Part shown: positions 34,958-47,140 of the stretch, piece by piece
Layout: each line of letters begins with the position of its first letter
How positions within the stretch are numbered: the stretch's first letter is position 1
NCBI GenBank assembly: GCA_034521445.1
Contig: JAXHMM010000006.1
Coordinates: 310,001 to 374,000 of the forward strand
From: Balneolaceae bacterium
GTDB taxonomy: Bacteria > Bacteroidota > Rhodothermia > Balneolales > Balneolaceae
Direction: 5' to 3'
Length of the DNA stretch: 64,000 nt
The notes under the pieces: model-generated
Seen by the model: only the letters and a program-made list of their open reading frames with translations
Told to the model about the DNA's origin: nothing
The model's database searches: none
Translations under genes and position numbers: made by a program

Positions 34958-37057
34958 TCAGTAACCCTTCGCCCCCTTCAGGTGCTCCTCGAAGAACTGC
35001 CAGATGCGGTAGTACTCGTCGTGCCAGGCGTCGGGGTCCTGAAAGCTGTGGCGCTCGGAGGGGTACATCATCATCTCGAACTCCTTGCCGCCCGCCTGCA
35101 CCAGCTCCTCGATGTACTGGGCGGCGTCCTGGAATCCCACGTTGTTGTCAATCAACCCGTGTAGGATGAGTACCGGCCGCTCCAGCTCTTCGGCGTATGT
35201 GACGGGCGAGCTGCGGGCGTAGTTGGCCGAGTCGGCCTCCGGCGTGCCCAGCCGCGGCCAGGTGTACCCGGGGTTGGTGTGGTAGTAGTTCTCCCAGTTG
35301 GTGACAGCGCGCAGGGCGGCGGCCGCGTCGAAGTATTCCGGCTCCACGCTGGCGGCGTAGAGGGCCATGAAGCCCCCGTAGCTTCCCCCGTAGACGCCCA
35401 CGCGCGAGGTGTCGGCCTGGGCGTAGCCGGCGGCCAGGTGCTCGATGCCGTCCACAATGTCGTGGGTCTCATAGCGTCCCATCCAGCCCGTAACGTCCTC
35501 CCGGAACGCCCGCCCGTAACCCGTGCTGTGGCGGTAGTCCACCTCCATGACGTAATAGCCGTTGGCGTTCAGCATCTGGTGAAACATGTACTCGCGGTAG
35601 TAGCTGTTGGACCATCCCTTGTAGACGTTCTGCAGGGAGCCGGCGCCGTGGACGAAGACCACCACGGGGTACTTCTGGCCGGGCTGCATGTTGTGGGGCT
35701 CCAGCACCGACATGGAGATTTCGGTCTCCCCGTCACGCCCGGTGAAACGCAGGTAGTCCTCACGCTGCCAGTCGATAGCGCGGAAACGCTCGGGAATCGT
35801 CTGTGTAAGGCGGGTCTCACGCCCGGGCCGCTGCAGATCCACGGCGTAGAGCTCAAAGGGCTCGTTGAAGAAGGTGTACTGGTAGACCACGTGACGTCGG
35901 TCGTGGCTCAGGTCGAAGGACTGCCGGTAGCCTTCCATTTCGGTCACCTGCTCGATGCGGTCGCCCTCCAGGTCCAGCGTATAAATGTGCCGCTCGCCCG
36001 GGTCCACCTCCGTGGAGGCGAAAACCATCGATTCGGGGCCGGTCCACTCCGCCCAGGGAATGTCGAATGCTCCGCGGGTGTGCTGCGTCATGTCGGAGCC
36101 GTCGGGCAGTATGGTGTAGATATGGTTCCATCCGTCACGCTCCGACTGGATCATCAGGCGGTTTCCGCCCTCCGGCGCAAACTCCATACGGGTGCCGTAG
36201 AGCCAGCCTTCGGTGGATTCCTCAAAAACCACCATGCTGTCGCCCTCCTGCAGGTCGTGCATGGTGATGGTGCGCTGCTTCATGGGCGGGTCGATGGTTT
36301 CCACCGCCAGGTAGCGTCCGTCGGCGCTGGCGCTGGTGCTGACGTAGCCCTTGTGGCGCGCCAGCTCCGTCACGCCGCCCGAGTCGAGGTCAGCCACCGA
36401 AATGACCTGGGTGGCCACCCCGCGGCGGGTGGAGCCGGGCTCTACGTAGTGTCCCACATACTCCGGGAAGAAGTATTCGCGATAGTCGTCGGTCATGTAC
36501 TGGTTCAGCACCAGCCGGCTGCTGCCCACCCAGGAAGCCAGGCCGTAGCCCGGCTGATCGCCGCTGCGGGCGGCGGCCTGTTTCAGACCGGGCTCGTTCA
36601 CGTTCATCACCCAGATATCCCCGCCCTGCACATAGGCGATACGTTCGCCGTCGGGGCTCCAGGCGGCGCCGTACTCCGGCGCGGACGACTCCACCAGTCG
36701 CCGGGCGTTGCCGAAGTCGAGATCAGCCAGCCAGATGTCGCCCCGGCTGCCGTAGAGCAGGCGGTCGCCCTGCGGGGAGAGCTGGTAGCCGCGCTCCAGG
36801 TCGCCGGGCGCCGGCTCCCCGCCGCTGCCGTTCAGGCGCACGCGGAAGAGTTCGTTGTCGCTCATGGCCGAGTCGTTGGCCGTGTAGTAGACCCACTCCC
36901 CGTCCGGGGAAAAAGCGGCCATATCCGGCCGGTGGCCGGCCAGCAGGGGTTCGTAGAAGATGTCGCGCAGGTCGAGAGTGTCCAGTCCCGACTGCCCGCT
37001 TGCAGCGAGGGGGGCCAGCATCAGGGCCAGCAGGAGGGTGCAGGTATAGTTGTTCAT
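34958..37057 (-). CDS. Exported S9 family prolyl oligopeptidase-like peptidase
   Basis: A 699-residue serine peptidase related to dipeptidyl peptidase IV. It has a signal peptide (MNNYTCTLLLALMLAPLAASGQ), a beta-propeller region of WD-like repeats (about 60-450) and an alpha/beta hydrolase domain with catalytic Ser559 (YGGSYGGFM), Asp637 (HGLIDNNVGF) and His670 (SERHSFQ). It probably removes dipeptides from peptides in the periplasm. It neighbours the M24 aminopeptidase on the same strand, with the M1 peptidase further along: several peptide-degrading genes close together. Confidence 0.9.
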   Translation of the reverse strand: MNNYTCTLLLALMLAPLAASGQSGLDTLDLRDIFYEPLLAGHRPDMAAFSPDGEWVYYTANDSAMSDNELFRVRLNGSGGEPAPGDLERGYQLSPQGDRLLYGSRGDIWLADLDFGNARRLVESSAPEYGAAWSPDGERIAYVQGGDIWVMNVNEPGLKQAAARSGDQPGYGLASWVGSSRLVLNQYMTDDYREYFFPEYVGHYVEPGSTRRGVATQVISVADLDSGGVTELARHKGYVSTSASADGRYLAVETIDPPMKQRTITMHDLQEGDSMVVFEESTEGWLYGTRMEFAPEGGNRLMIQSERDGWNHIYTILPDGSDMTQHTRGAFDIPWAEWTGPESMVFASTEVDPGERHIYTLDLEGDRIEQVTEMEGYRQSFDLSHDRRHVVYQYTFFNEPFELYAVDLQRPGRETRLTQTIPERFRAIDWQREDYLRFTGRDGETEISMSVLEPHNMQPGQKYPVVVFVHGAGSLQNVYKGWSNSYYREYMFHQMLNANGYYVMEVDYRHSTGYGRAFREDVTGWMGRYETHDIVDGIEHLAAGYAQADTSRVGVYGGSYGGFMALYAASVEPEYFDAAAALRAVTNWENYYHTNPGYTWPRLGTPEADSANYARSSPVTYAEELERPVLILHGLIDNNVGFQDAAQYIEELVQAGGKEFEMMMYPSERHSFQDPDAWHDEYYRIWQFFEEHLKGAKGY

Positions 37058-37103
37058 GGCGTGATATGCGATGTCGTTGGGATTGGGAGGCGGGAAGGCC
37101 GGC

Positions 37104-38435
37104 TCAGTTCATGGCGGACTCAATGTCGGCGCGCTCCTTGGGTACGTCGGTCAGGTTTTCAAAGCCCTCCTCGGTGATGACCAGGTTGTCCTCGATGCGC
37201 ACCCCCCCGAAACCGTACATCTGCTCCAGCTTGGATCGGTTGAGGTACGGGGCGGTGGATTCGTCCTCCAATGCCGGACCCAGCAGGGCCGGGATGAAGT
37301 AGAGGCCGGGCTCGATGGTCAGCGCCATGCCGGGCTGCAGGGTGCGGCGGGTGCGCAGGTACTTCACGCCCGGGCGCTCGATGCGGTCCACGCCCTTGGG
37401 ATAGCCGCCCACGTCGTGGGTGTCCAGCCCGAGGAAGTGTCCCAGTCCGTGGGGGAAAAAGAGGGCAAAGATGTCGTTCTGCATGAGCTCTTCGATGTCG
37501 CCGTTGACAAAGCCCGCCTCCTTGAGACCCTCCATCATGATGCGGGCGGCCAGAAAGTGGAGGTCCTCCATCTTGGCGCCGGTCTCCACGCCGTCGATGA
37601 CGCCCTTCTGGGCCTGCAGCACCGCCTCGTAAACCGCCGCCTGGGTCTTTGTGAAGCGTCCGTTGGCGGGGTAGGTACGCGTGATGTCCGAGGCGTAGCC
37701 ACGGTACTCAAATCCGGCGTCGATGAGGAAAAGGTCGCCCTCCTCGATCTGCCGGTTGTTCTCCACGTAGTGCAGGATGGCGCTGTTGTCGCCCGAGGCG
37801 TAGATGCCGTTGTAGGCGTCCAGCTGCAGGCCGTTGCGGATCTGGCAGGCCTCAAAAACCGCCTTGAGCTCGTATTCGTAGAGGCCGGGCTTCAGGGCGC
37901 CCAGCACCTCGCGATGGGCCAGGTTGTTGACGCGTCCGGCCTCACGGAGCTGATCCACCTCCCAGTCGGTCTTGAAGACCCTGCAGTGGGTGATGGCGTC
38001 CTCCAGCGTTTCCAGGTCGATGGCCGCCTGGCGGTCGAACTCCTCGATGAACTCCGCCTGCACTTCATCCAGGCAGTAGATGGTGTCGGGATCGAGCTCC
38101 TTCAGCAGGGCCGGAAGTTCAGAGTCGTAGTGCATGTGGTCGGGACGGTACGCCTCCCGCATCTGCTCCTTGCTCTTCACGCGGCCGTGCCAGACGGCGT
38201 ACTGCGCGTCGCGGTTGGGGCCGATCAGATGGTACTCCTGTTTCGAGAGGTCGAGCACCAGGTGATAGTCGGGTTCGTTGACGCCGGTGAGGTACCAGAA
38301 ATTGGACTCCTGTCGGAAGGGGAACTCGTAGTCGGTTTCGTAGCGGTACATCAACTCGCCGCCCTTCATATAGACGATGGCGTTGGACTCCTCGTCCAGC
38401 AGGGAGAAGAGTTTGTCGCGGTGTAGGTGGTTCAT
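37104..38435 (-). CDS. pepP: Xaa-Pro aminopeptidase (aminopeptidase P, M24B)
   Basis: A 443-residue cytoplasmic peptidase releasing N-terminal residues before proline. The N-terminal creatinase-type domain is followed by a pita-bread domain with the two-metal ligands: two Asp in IDAGFEYRGYASDITRTY, His in HGLGHFLGLDTHDVGG, Glu in TIEPGLYF and Glu in GVRIEDNLVI. Lacks a signal peptide. It lies 46 bases upstream of the S9 peptidase gene on the same strand; the pair would degrade proline-containing peptides. Confidence 0.92.
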   Translation of the reverse strand: MNHLHRDKLFSLLDEESNAIVYMKGGELMYRYETDYEFPFRQESNFWYLTGVNEPDYHLVLDLSKQEYHLIGPNRDAQYAVWHGRVKSKEQMREAYRPDHMHYDSELPALLKELDPDTIYCLDEVQAEFIEEFDRQAAIDLETLEDAITHCRVFKTDWEVDQLREAGRVNNLAHREVLGALKPGLYEYELKAVFEACQIRNGLQLDAYNGIYASGDNSAILHYVENNRQIEEGDLFLIDAGFEYRGYASDITRTYPANGRFTKTQAAVYEAVLQAQKGVIDGVETGAKMEDLHFLAARIMMEGLKEAGFVNGDIEELMQNDIFALFFPHGLGHFLGLDTHDVGGYPKGVDRIERPGVKYLRTRRTLQPGMALTIEPGLYFIPALLGPALEDESTAPYLNRSKLEQMYGFGGVRIEDNLVITEEGFENLTDVPKERADIESAMN

Positions 38436-38531
38436 GGTACGGGGGTGCAGGTTGGTGCGGTTTCCGGCTTTGGATGAGATATAACAAAGCTCCGAAGGAA
38501 AGTAAAGACTTATCTGGACGGCCGGGGCCGT

Positions 38532-39482
38532 CTACCCCCCCTCGAGCAGCTCCTCCAGCTCGCGCGCCCATCGGGCGGGGAGGTCGTCTTCCCCGTCGTC
38601 CGCCGGTTCCTGCAGGCGCAGGCGCCCTCCGGCCTCCGTCTCGCGCAGACCCTGCCGGTCGTAAATACGGACCAGGCGGGCGCCGCCCTTCCCGGTCAGG
38701 GCCGGATGCCAGAGGGCCAGGGCCACGTTCTCCCCGTCGCGGTTGAGCACGCCCGCCAGCACGGTTTCACCCCCCGGGCCGGGCAGGGGGGCCAGGGCCG
38801 CGCGATGATCTTCGGCCTGCCGGAAAAGATAGTACTGGTCGACCGGAAAGGGGGCGGGGCCGCCGGGAAGGCCGAGGTAGCGTACCGGGCAGCCCGGGGG
38901 CGACCAGTAGGCGTTGAGCAGGCGTACCAGCGGGTCGTGCAGCTCGGCCGGAGTCTCCCCGCCCAGGAAACCGCGTTCGCGCCACCAGGCGAAGTCGCGG
39001 GGCGGGGGATTTCCCCCGGCGAGTTCGGGCAGGGGCGGGGGTCCCTCCAGGCGCCGGGGGGAGGGCTGGCCCGCGCCGGTCTCGTCGCCAGCCCCGGTCT
39101 CGTACCAGTGGTCCTCCCGCCCGTTGCTGAGCAGCAGCCAGCGCGCTCCCACTTCCTCGTTGTAGCGCGCGGCCTGCCGGGCGGCGCGCTCCCCGAGGCC
39201 TACGGAGCCGGACTTGCACTCCACCAGCAGAGCCGGCTTGAAGTCCTCCCCGTAGCAGACGATGTCGGTGCGAAGACGCTCTTCGGTGAAGCTGCGGTGC
39301 CCCTCCTCGGTGGAGATGCGCGTGCGGGGCCAGCCCGCGGAGGTGAGATAGTCGATCAGCCTGAGGCGCACCCGTTCCTCGGGGCGGTTGCGAAGGGCTG
39401 TGCGGGTGACGGGATTCCAGAGCAGGAATTCCCCGTCGCGGCGGAGGCGGCGGGGGTATTGTCCGCTGCAGACGCTAGGCAT
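38532..39482 (-). CDS. HsdR_N-like restriction-nuclease-fold protein
   Basis: A 316-residue protein resembling the type I restriction enzyme R protein N-terminal (HSDR_N) family. The PD-(D/E)xK-like core is seen in RTDIVCYGEDFKPALLVECKSG: Asp73, Glu88 and Lys90. The N-terminal half begins RRLRRDGEFLLWNPVTRTAL; the C-terminal half is Pro/Gly-rich and unrecognised. No hsdM, hsdS or helicase domain is near, so it is not a complete restriction system. ATG 39482 overlaps the stop codon of yidC by eight bases, meaning coupled translation with an essential insertase gene, which is odd for a nuclease. Confidence 0.65.
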   Translation of the reverse strand: MPSVCSGQYPRRLRRDGEFLLWNPVTRTALRNRPEERVRLRLIDYLTSAGWPRTRISTEEGHRSFTEERLRTDIVCYGEDFKPALLVECKSGSVGLGERAARQAARYNEEVGARWLLLSNGREDHWYETGAGDETGAGQPSPRRLEGPPPLPELAGGNPPPRDFAWWRERGFLGGETPAELHDPLVRLLNAYWSPPGCPVRYLGLPGGPAPFPVDQYYLFRQAEDHRAALAPLPGPGGETVLAGVLNRDGENVALALWHPALTGKGGARLVRIYDRQGLRETEAGGRLRLQEPADDGEDDLPARWARELEELLEGG

Positions 39483-41325
39483 TGGCTTTTTCGGCGTCAA
39501 GCTGACGGTTGATGATCAGCTGCTGTCCGATGGACATGACGTTGTAGACCAGGTAGTAGAGGCTGAGTCCCGCGGCGAAGTTGTTGAAAACGAACAGCAG
39601 CATCACCGGGAAAATGTACTTGAGAGCCGCCATCTGTCCGCCCATGGCGCCCCCGCCTCCCATCTCGCCCATGCCTCCCATCACCTTGCTCTGGAAGAAC
39701 ATGGCGACGGTCATCAGCAGCACGAAGCCCGCCAGCTGGTCACCCAGGAAGGGAATGCTGAGGGGCAGGCTGAGGATGTAGTCGGGGGCCGACAGGTCGG
39801 TGGCCCAGAGGAACTCCTCCTGTCGGATGATGATGGAGTTCTGGAAGAATCGCCAGAGGGTCAGCAGGATGGGCAGCTGCAGCAGGTTGGGCAGGCAGCC
39901 TCCGAGGGGATTCACCCCGGCCTCCTTGTAGAGCTTCATGGTGGCCTCCTGCTGCTTCTGCGGCTTGTCCTTATACTTCTCCTGGATCTCCTTCATTTTG
40001 GGCTGAAGTTCCTTCATGGCGGCCATGCTGCGGTAGCTTTTCATGGTCAGCGGAAAGAGGACCACCTTGACCAGCACGCCGAAGAGCACGATGGCCAGCC
40101 CGATGCTCATGTAGTCGTCTATGGCATAGAAGTAGGGGACAATCACGTAGCGCACCAGCGGATCAGAGAACCAGCGGATCCACGAGTAGCCCACGTCCAC
40201 CATGTCGTAAGCCTGGTCGTCGAAGCTGCTGAGGGCGTAATAGGACATGGGTCCCGCATAGAGCTGGAACTGCGCGGTGAACTCCTGCGGGAGGTCGATG
40301 GTGACGTAGGACTGGTAGTTGTGGCGGGTGGAGGGCGCGTCGGGCACGCCGGTTACCTCCCCGATCATCAGGGCGCCGTCGGTGGGCGACTGCGGTTTGA
40401 TGATCTGCGTAAAAAACTTGGTGCGGGTGGCCACCCAGTCGATGTTGCCGTTGATGGTCTGCTCCCGGCTCCCGGCCTCGCTCAGCAGCAGCTGAGTCAG
40501 CTCCTCCCCGGCGTAGGTGTAGGCCGAGAAGTAGACACTCTCCTGGCTGATGCTGCGCTCGGTGGGCGCCAGCGGAGACGTCCAGCCAAAGTCCACCGTT
40601 CCCCCCACGATGTTCTGGGAGAGTCCTTCGAATCGCACATCCAGGTCCATTTCGTGGGTGCCACCCCGTAACGTGTAGACGAATTCCACCCGCCGCCCGT
40701 CGGATAGATCCAGGGCATAGGTGAGGGTCTGCTCCTCGCCCTCCTCCAGCACCAGGGTGTCGCCTGGGGTGACCTGCTCGAACAGCAGATGCTGGGTCTC
40801 CACGTTGTAGTTGCCCGTGGTCAGGAAGCCGGCCGAGTAGGCCGAATGGGTGGTGTCGCGGATCATCTGGATCTGCTGGTGGTCCCAGGTCTGGCTGTTG
40901 TCGCCCAGCAGGGTGAGGGAGCGCGGACCGGCGCCCAGGTTGGTGAAGGTGGCGCGGTAGAGGGGCGATTCAATGTGAATCTCCGTGGTGTCGCCCACCG
41001 CGGCGCTGGCATCGCTGAAGATGCCCATCTCCCGGGGCTCATCCTGATCGGGTCCCAGCCGCTGGCCGCCCGCCTGCTGTCCCCCGGCCTGCTGCTGTCC
41101 TGCGGTCTCTCCCTGCCCCTGTTCTCCCCCGCCGGCCTCCCCGGTGTCGGGGTCGGCGGCCGCCATGGCCGAGTCCTGTTGCGCCTGCGCCGCGGCGATA
41201 CTGTCCTGCCGCATCTGTTGGGCCTGCTGCTGGCGCAGCTCCTCCTCGCTGGGCATGGAGACGTAGGCCCAGGCGACCATCACGATGAAAATGAGAATAA
41301 GTCCTGTTACGGTGTTGCGGTCCAA
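39475..41325 (-). CDS. yidC: Membrane protein insertase YidC
   Basis: A 616-residue inner-membrane insertase of the YidC/Oxa1 family. One N-terminal helix (about 5-25, RNTVTGLILIFIVMVAWAYVSM), a long Gln-rich spacer, a large periplasmic beta-domain (about 115-365) and the conserved hydrophobic C-terminal insertase core. That core contains GLAIVLFGVLVKVVLFPLTMKSYRSMAAMKELQPKMKEI and later GGCLPNLLQLPILLTLWRF. The order rpmH-rnpA-yidD-yidC is the widespread arrangement. It overlaps the HsdR_N-like gene behind it by eight bases. Confidence 0.96.
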   Translation of the reverse strand: MDRNTVTGLILIFIVMVAWAYVSMPSEEELRQQQAQQMRQDSIAAAQAQQDSAMAAADPDTGEAGGGEQGQGETAGQQQAGGQQAGGQRLGPDQDEPREMGIFSDASAAVGDTTEIHIESPLYRATFTNLGAGPRSLTLLGDNSQTWDHQQIQMIRDTTHSAYSAGFLTTGNYNVETQHLLFEQVTPGDTLVLEEGEEQTLTYALDLSDGRRVEFVYTLRGGTHEMDLDVRFEGLSQNIVGGTVDFGWTSPLAPTERSISQESVYFSAYTYAGEELTQLLLSEAGSREQTINGNIDWVATRTKFFTQIIKPQSPTDGALMIGEVTGVPDAPSTRHNYQSYVTIDLPQEFTAQFQLYAGPMSYYALSSFDDQAYDMVDVGYSWIRWFSDPLVRYVIVPYFYAIDDYMSIGLAIVLFGVLVKVVLFPLTMKSYRSMAAMKELQPKMKEIQEKYKDKPQKQQEATMKLYKEAGVNPLGGCLPNLLQLPILLTLWRFFQNSIIIRQEEFLWATDLSAPDYILSLPLSIPFLGDQLAGFVLLMTVAMFFQSKVMGGMGEMGGGGAMGGQMAALKYIFPVMLLFVFNNFAAGLSLYYLVYNVMSIGQQLIINRQLDAEKANA

Positions 41326-41336
41326 GATTACGGTCG

Positions 41337-41633
41337 TTAGGGTTGGCGGTTGGGGTGGGAATCGGGGCTCTCAGCCGGCTGCGTCGGGAAAGACGCCGCG
41401 GTTTTGGAAGGCGCGGCCGGGCCGTCCGGAACGGGGTCGTGTCCCCCGGCGCTCCAGGGGTGGCAGCGCGCAATGCGCTTGAGTCCAAGCCAGCCGCCCT
41501 TGATGGCGCCGTGACGGCGCACCGCCTCCAGGGCGTAGGAGCTGCAGGTGGGGTGGTACCGGCAGGAGCCGGGGAACCACGGCGAAATGACAAGCTGGTA
41601 GGCCCGGATGATGCCGATGAGCAGGTATTTCAT
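41337..41633 (-). CDS. yidD: Membrane protein insertion efficiency factor YidD
   Basis: A 98-residue protein with the typical start [22 protein letters not shown], three conserved cysteines in [20 protein letters not shown] and CHPWSAGG. YidD helps YidC-mediated insertion. The C-terminal 25 residues after HDPVPDGP are low-complexity. Its start overlaps the 3' end of rnpA by four bases. Confidence 0.93.
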   Translation of the reverse strand: MKYLLIGIIRAYQLVISPWFPGSCRYHPTCSSYALEAVRRHGAIKGGWLGLKRIARCHPWSAGGHDPVPDGPAAPSKTAASFPTQPAESPDSHPNRQP

Positions 41634-42064
41634 AGACGAGGTCCGGAAGCGGCGGTCAGTCGTTCCCGCGCCTGCTCCAGGAGCGAGCGCACGTCCCCTT
41701 CCAGTTCATGGTATCCGGCATCGATGGAAGTGGCCATGAGGGCTCCTTGGAAGGTGATCTGTTGGGTGTCTACGGTTTCGGAAAGGTGGGTCTGGTGATG
41801 CCGGAAGGCCTCCTTGAGGCGCCGGCGGCACTGGTTGCGCCTGACAGCCTTCCCCATTCTCCGGGGTACGATAAACGCCATTTTGTACTCCGGATTGTCC
41901 GAGGGGCGGGTGTGGTAGCGAAGGTCGGCATAGGTCCCGCGCAAGTGACTGGCGTTGCGGGAAAAGAGGTTCTGGAACGCCTTGCGGCCCCTCAGGATGC
42001 GGTTTCTGGGGAGGCTGCGGTCAGGCTCGTCGGCCGAAGATGTCCTACTTCGGTCCTTTCTCAT
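41630..42064 (-). CDS. rnpA: Ribonuclease P protein component
   Basis: A 144-residue basic protein that assists the RNase P RNA in trimming tRNA 5' ends. The RNR motif region is [24 protein letters not shown]. An N-terminal extension of about 25 polar residues precedes the core. ATG 42064 is chosen (GTG 42067 is possible); either way its start lies inside the 3' end of rpmH, so the two genes overlap by about 20 bases. Confidence 0.92.
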   Translation of the reverse strand: MRKDRSRTSSADEPDRSLPRNRILRGRKAFQNLFSRNASHLRGTYADLRYHTRPSDNPEYKMAFIVPRRMGKAVRRNQCRRRLKEAFRHHQTHLSETVDTQQITFQGALMATSIDAGYHELEGDVRSLLEQARERLTAASGPRL

Positions 42065-42200
42065 CACTGATGGTCAGGCGATGACGGCCTTTCTTCCGGC
42101 GGCTTTTGAGTACATTCTTGCCGTTCTTGCTGCTGTTGCGCTTGCGGAAACCGTGCTTGTTCTTGCGCTTGCGGCTGCTGGGTTGGTAGGTACGTTTCAT
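42045..42200 (-). CDS. rpmH: 50S ribosomal protein L34
   Basis: A 51-residue ribosomal protein: [20 protein letters not shown] is the near-invariant start and [16 protein letters not shown] the family core. It is longer than the usual 44-48 residues because the C-terminus extends (ISDEKGPK) into the overlapping rnpA start. First gene of the rpmH-rnpA-yidD-yidC operon, divergent from secA. Confidence 0.97.
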   Translation of the reverse strand: MKRTYQPSSRKRKNKHGFRKRNSSKNGKNVLKSRRKKGRHRLTISDEKGPK

Positions 42201-42430
42201 GGTTACTGAGGACTCTTTCTTTCGCTGCTTCCGTTTTTGATCAGACCCCCAATTTAAAAATTATCTGGGACAATAAGAACCCTCATTTGCGGGTTAGAAG
42301 CGTGCAGGGCGGGTTGGCCCGTCTGCAGGGGTTCACGCACCCGCACATTAATTTGAACAGGCAGTGCCTAAGCTGTAACTTTAATAATTACTCACCATGA
42401 CAAGTCGCACCACACGCGAGGCGAAGCTCC
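42201..42430. promoter_or_regulatory. Divergent intergenic region between rpmH and secA
   Basis: This 230-base gap must hold the promoters for both the rpmH operon (leftward) and secA (rightward). It contains an AT-rich patch near 42251-42268 and a second near 42345-42390. No clear consensus of the lineage's TTTG/TAnnTTTG promoter type was found, and no RNA gene is visible. Confidence 0.4.
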
Positions 42431-45847
<3,417 letters not shown>

Positions 45848-45850
45848 TTC

Positions 45851-46618
45851 ATGGAAGTACTGGGCATTGACATCGGCAGCTACGGGGTGAAAGGCTGCAT
45901 CGTGGATACCGAACAGGGCGAGATCCTGTCGGATCGCTACAGTACCGACCGCCTGGAGGACACCTCCCCCAAACAGCTCCTCTCGCTCATGCACAAGGTG
46001 GTCCGCAAGCATTTCCAGTGGGACGGTCCCGTGGGCTGCGCCTTTCCCGCTCCCATCAGCCACGGCATCGTGCTCGACACCAAGCGCGTAGACGATTCCT
46101 GGATGGACGTGGACGCCCGACAGCTCTTTTCGGAGATCACCGACAACGAGGTGCATGTGATCAACGACACCGACGCCACCGGCCTGGCCGAAATGCACTT
46201 CGGAGCGGGACGCAACCACAACGGCATGGTGATTGTGCTGACGGTGGGCACCGGAATCGGCTCCTCGTTGTTTATGGACGGCACGCTGGTGCCCAATTCC
46301 GAGCTGGGACGCATTAGCATCGACGGGCAGACCGTGGAGGAGCTCGCCTCCAACCGCGCGCGGAAGGAGGAGGGCATCGGCAAGAAACGCTGGGCCAAGC
46401 GCCTGCAGAAGGTGCTGGAGACCTACGAGAAGCTATTCCATCCCGACCTTTTTATTCTCGGGGGACAGCTGAGCCGGAAGACCGAAAAGACCCTGCCCTA
46501 TATCAAGATCAACACCAGCTTCAAGGCGGCCAGCTTCCAGAACGACGCGAGTATTGTGGGCGCGGCCATGGTGGCGGCCGACCGCAAGAGCCGCCGGAAG
46601 GACACCTTTTTTCACTGA
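45851..46618 (+). CDS. ROK family kinase, polyphosphate glucokinase-like
   Basis: A 255-residue sugar kinase. LGIDIGSYGVKGCIVDTEQG is the phosphate-1 loop, VHVINDTDATGLAEM holds the catalytic Asp and VLTVGTGIGSSLFMDGTLVPNSELG is the second phosphate loop. Short ROK proteins of this type are usually polyphosphate glucokinases or glucokinases; the cysteine-rich zinc motif of typical ROK proteins is missing. It starts three bases after secA and is probably co-transcribed. It would supply glucose-6-phosphate to the glycogen-type enzymes seen elsewhere in the window. Confidence 0.8.
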   Translation: MEVLGIDIGSYGVKGCIVDTEQGEILSDRYSTDRLEDTSPKQLLSLMHKVVRKHFQWDGPVGCAFPAPISHGIVLDTKRVDDSWMDVDARQLFSEITDNEVHVINDTDATGLAEMHFGAGRNHNGMVIVLTVGTGIGSSLFMDGTLVPNSELGRISIDGQTVEELASNRARKEEGIGKKRWAKRLQKVLETYEKLFHPDLFILGGQLSRKTEKTLPYIKINTSFKAASFQNDASIVGAAMVAADRKSRRKDTFFH

Positions 46619-46686
46619 GTGGGTTGGGTTGCTGGCGGCGTGGCGGCGTGATGCACCCCACAGGCCGATTTTTCACACCTTTATTT

Positions 46687-46778
46687 TTGTGAAATTTTCA
46701 CAAGTCCTTCCTTTGTCAGATGCATTTGAAAGCTGTTACGGGCATATGAGCATTCTGAATTTGTGAAAAAATCACAAA
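46687..46778. promoter_or_regulatory. Pair of TTGTGA...TCACAA palindromes (possible operators)
   Basis: A perfect palindrome TTGTGAAATTTTCACAA (46687-46703) and a second with five central bases, TTTGTGA/TCACAAA (46760-46778), lie about 73 bases apart in AT-rich DNA between the glucokinase and an orphan antitoxin. They look like two binding sites for one dimeric regulator. The region 46619-46897 otherwise has no gene. Confidence 0.45.
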
Positions 46779-46897
46779 TCTAAACCAGGGAAAATGGACG
46801 AGAGGGGGATAGTCCGATCGTATGGGATATCTTACTTTAAAGCAGGTTTTGTGGAAGAATCGAGGAAGGCCGTGTTATGTGTCCTCCTCCACAAATC

Positions 46898-47077
46898 CTA
46901 TTCATGGGCTAAAGATCGGAGATCCTGGCCATCCAACTTACCCTTCAGTTTCAAGGAGCGGATATTAGGCCTGGACTTGCCCTTTTTATCCAGAGAAGAG
47001 AGGTACATATATACCATTTTCAGTTCCTTTTCGGAAAGCCGGTCAATTTCCTTCTTTAATTTCTCTTTTGTGATCAT
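46898..47077 (-). CDS. Orphan VapB-like (DUF2281-type) antitoxin candidate
   Basis: A 59-residue frame from ATG 47077 to TAG. The N-terminal helix EKLKKEIDRLSEKELKMVYMY and the C-terminal RSLKLKGKLDGQDLRSLAHE match the pattern of small antitoxins that end in KGKLD-x4-L-x2-LAHE or LAYE. A PIN-domain toxin would be expected just downstream on the minus strand, but no intact frame follows (46897-46780), so the toxin has been lost or the gene is an orphan. The surrounding DNA is AT-richer than the flanking secA and MurF-like genes, suggesting transfer. Confidence 0.5.
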   Translation of the reverse strand: MITKEKLKKEIDRLSEKELKMVYMYLSSLDKKGKSRPNIRSLKLKGKLDGQDLRSLAHE

Positions 47078-47140
47078 AGCCCAATGAGCTTCGCACCTAT
47101 TGAAATGAAATTAACGGTCGCGAAAGTTCATAAGTACTGA

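Noticed and set aside
35279-37177. 632-residue plus-strand frame over the S9 peptidase
   Set aside because: The S9 peptidase has a full catalytic triad on the minus strand; the plus-strand product is not protein-like.
42045-42430. Origin of replication near rpmH-rnpA-secA
   Set aside because: rpmH/rnpA often lie near origins, but no dnaA gene or repeated DnaA boxes are visible in the gap.
46794-47087. 97-residue plus-strand frame
   Set aside because: It lies opposite the 59-residue antitoxin candidate, which fits a known family pattern; the plus frame does not.
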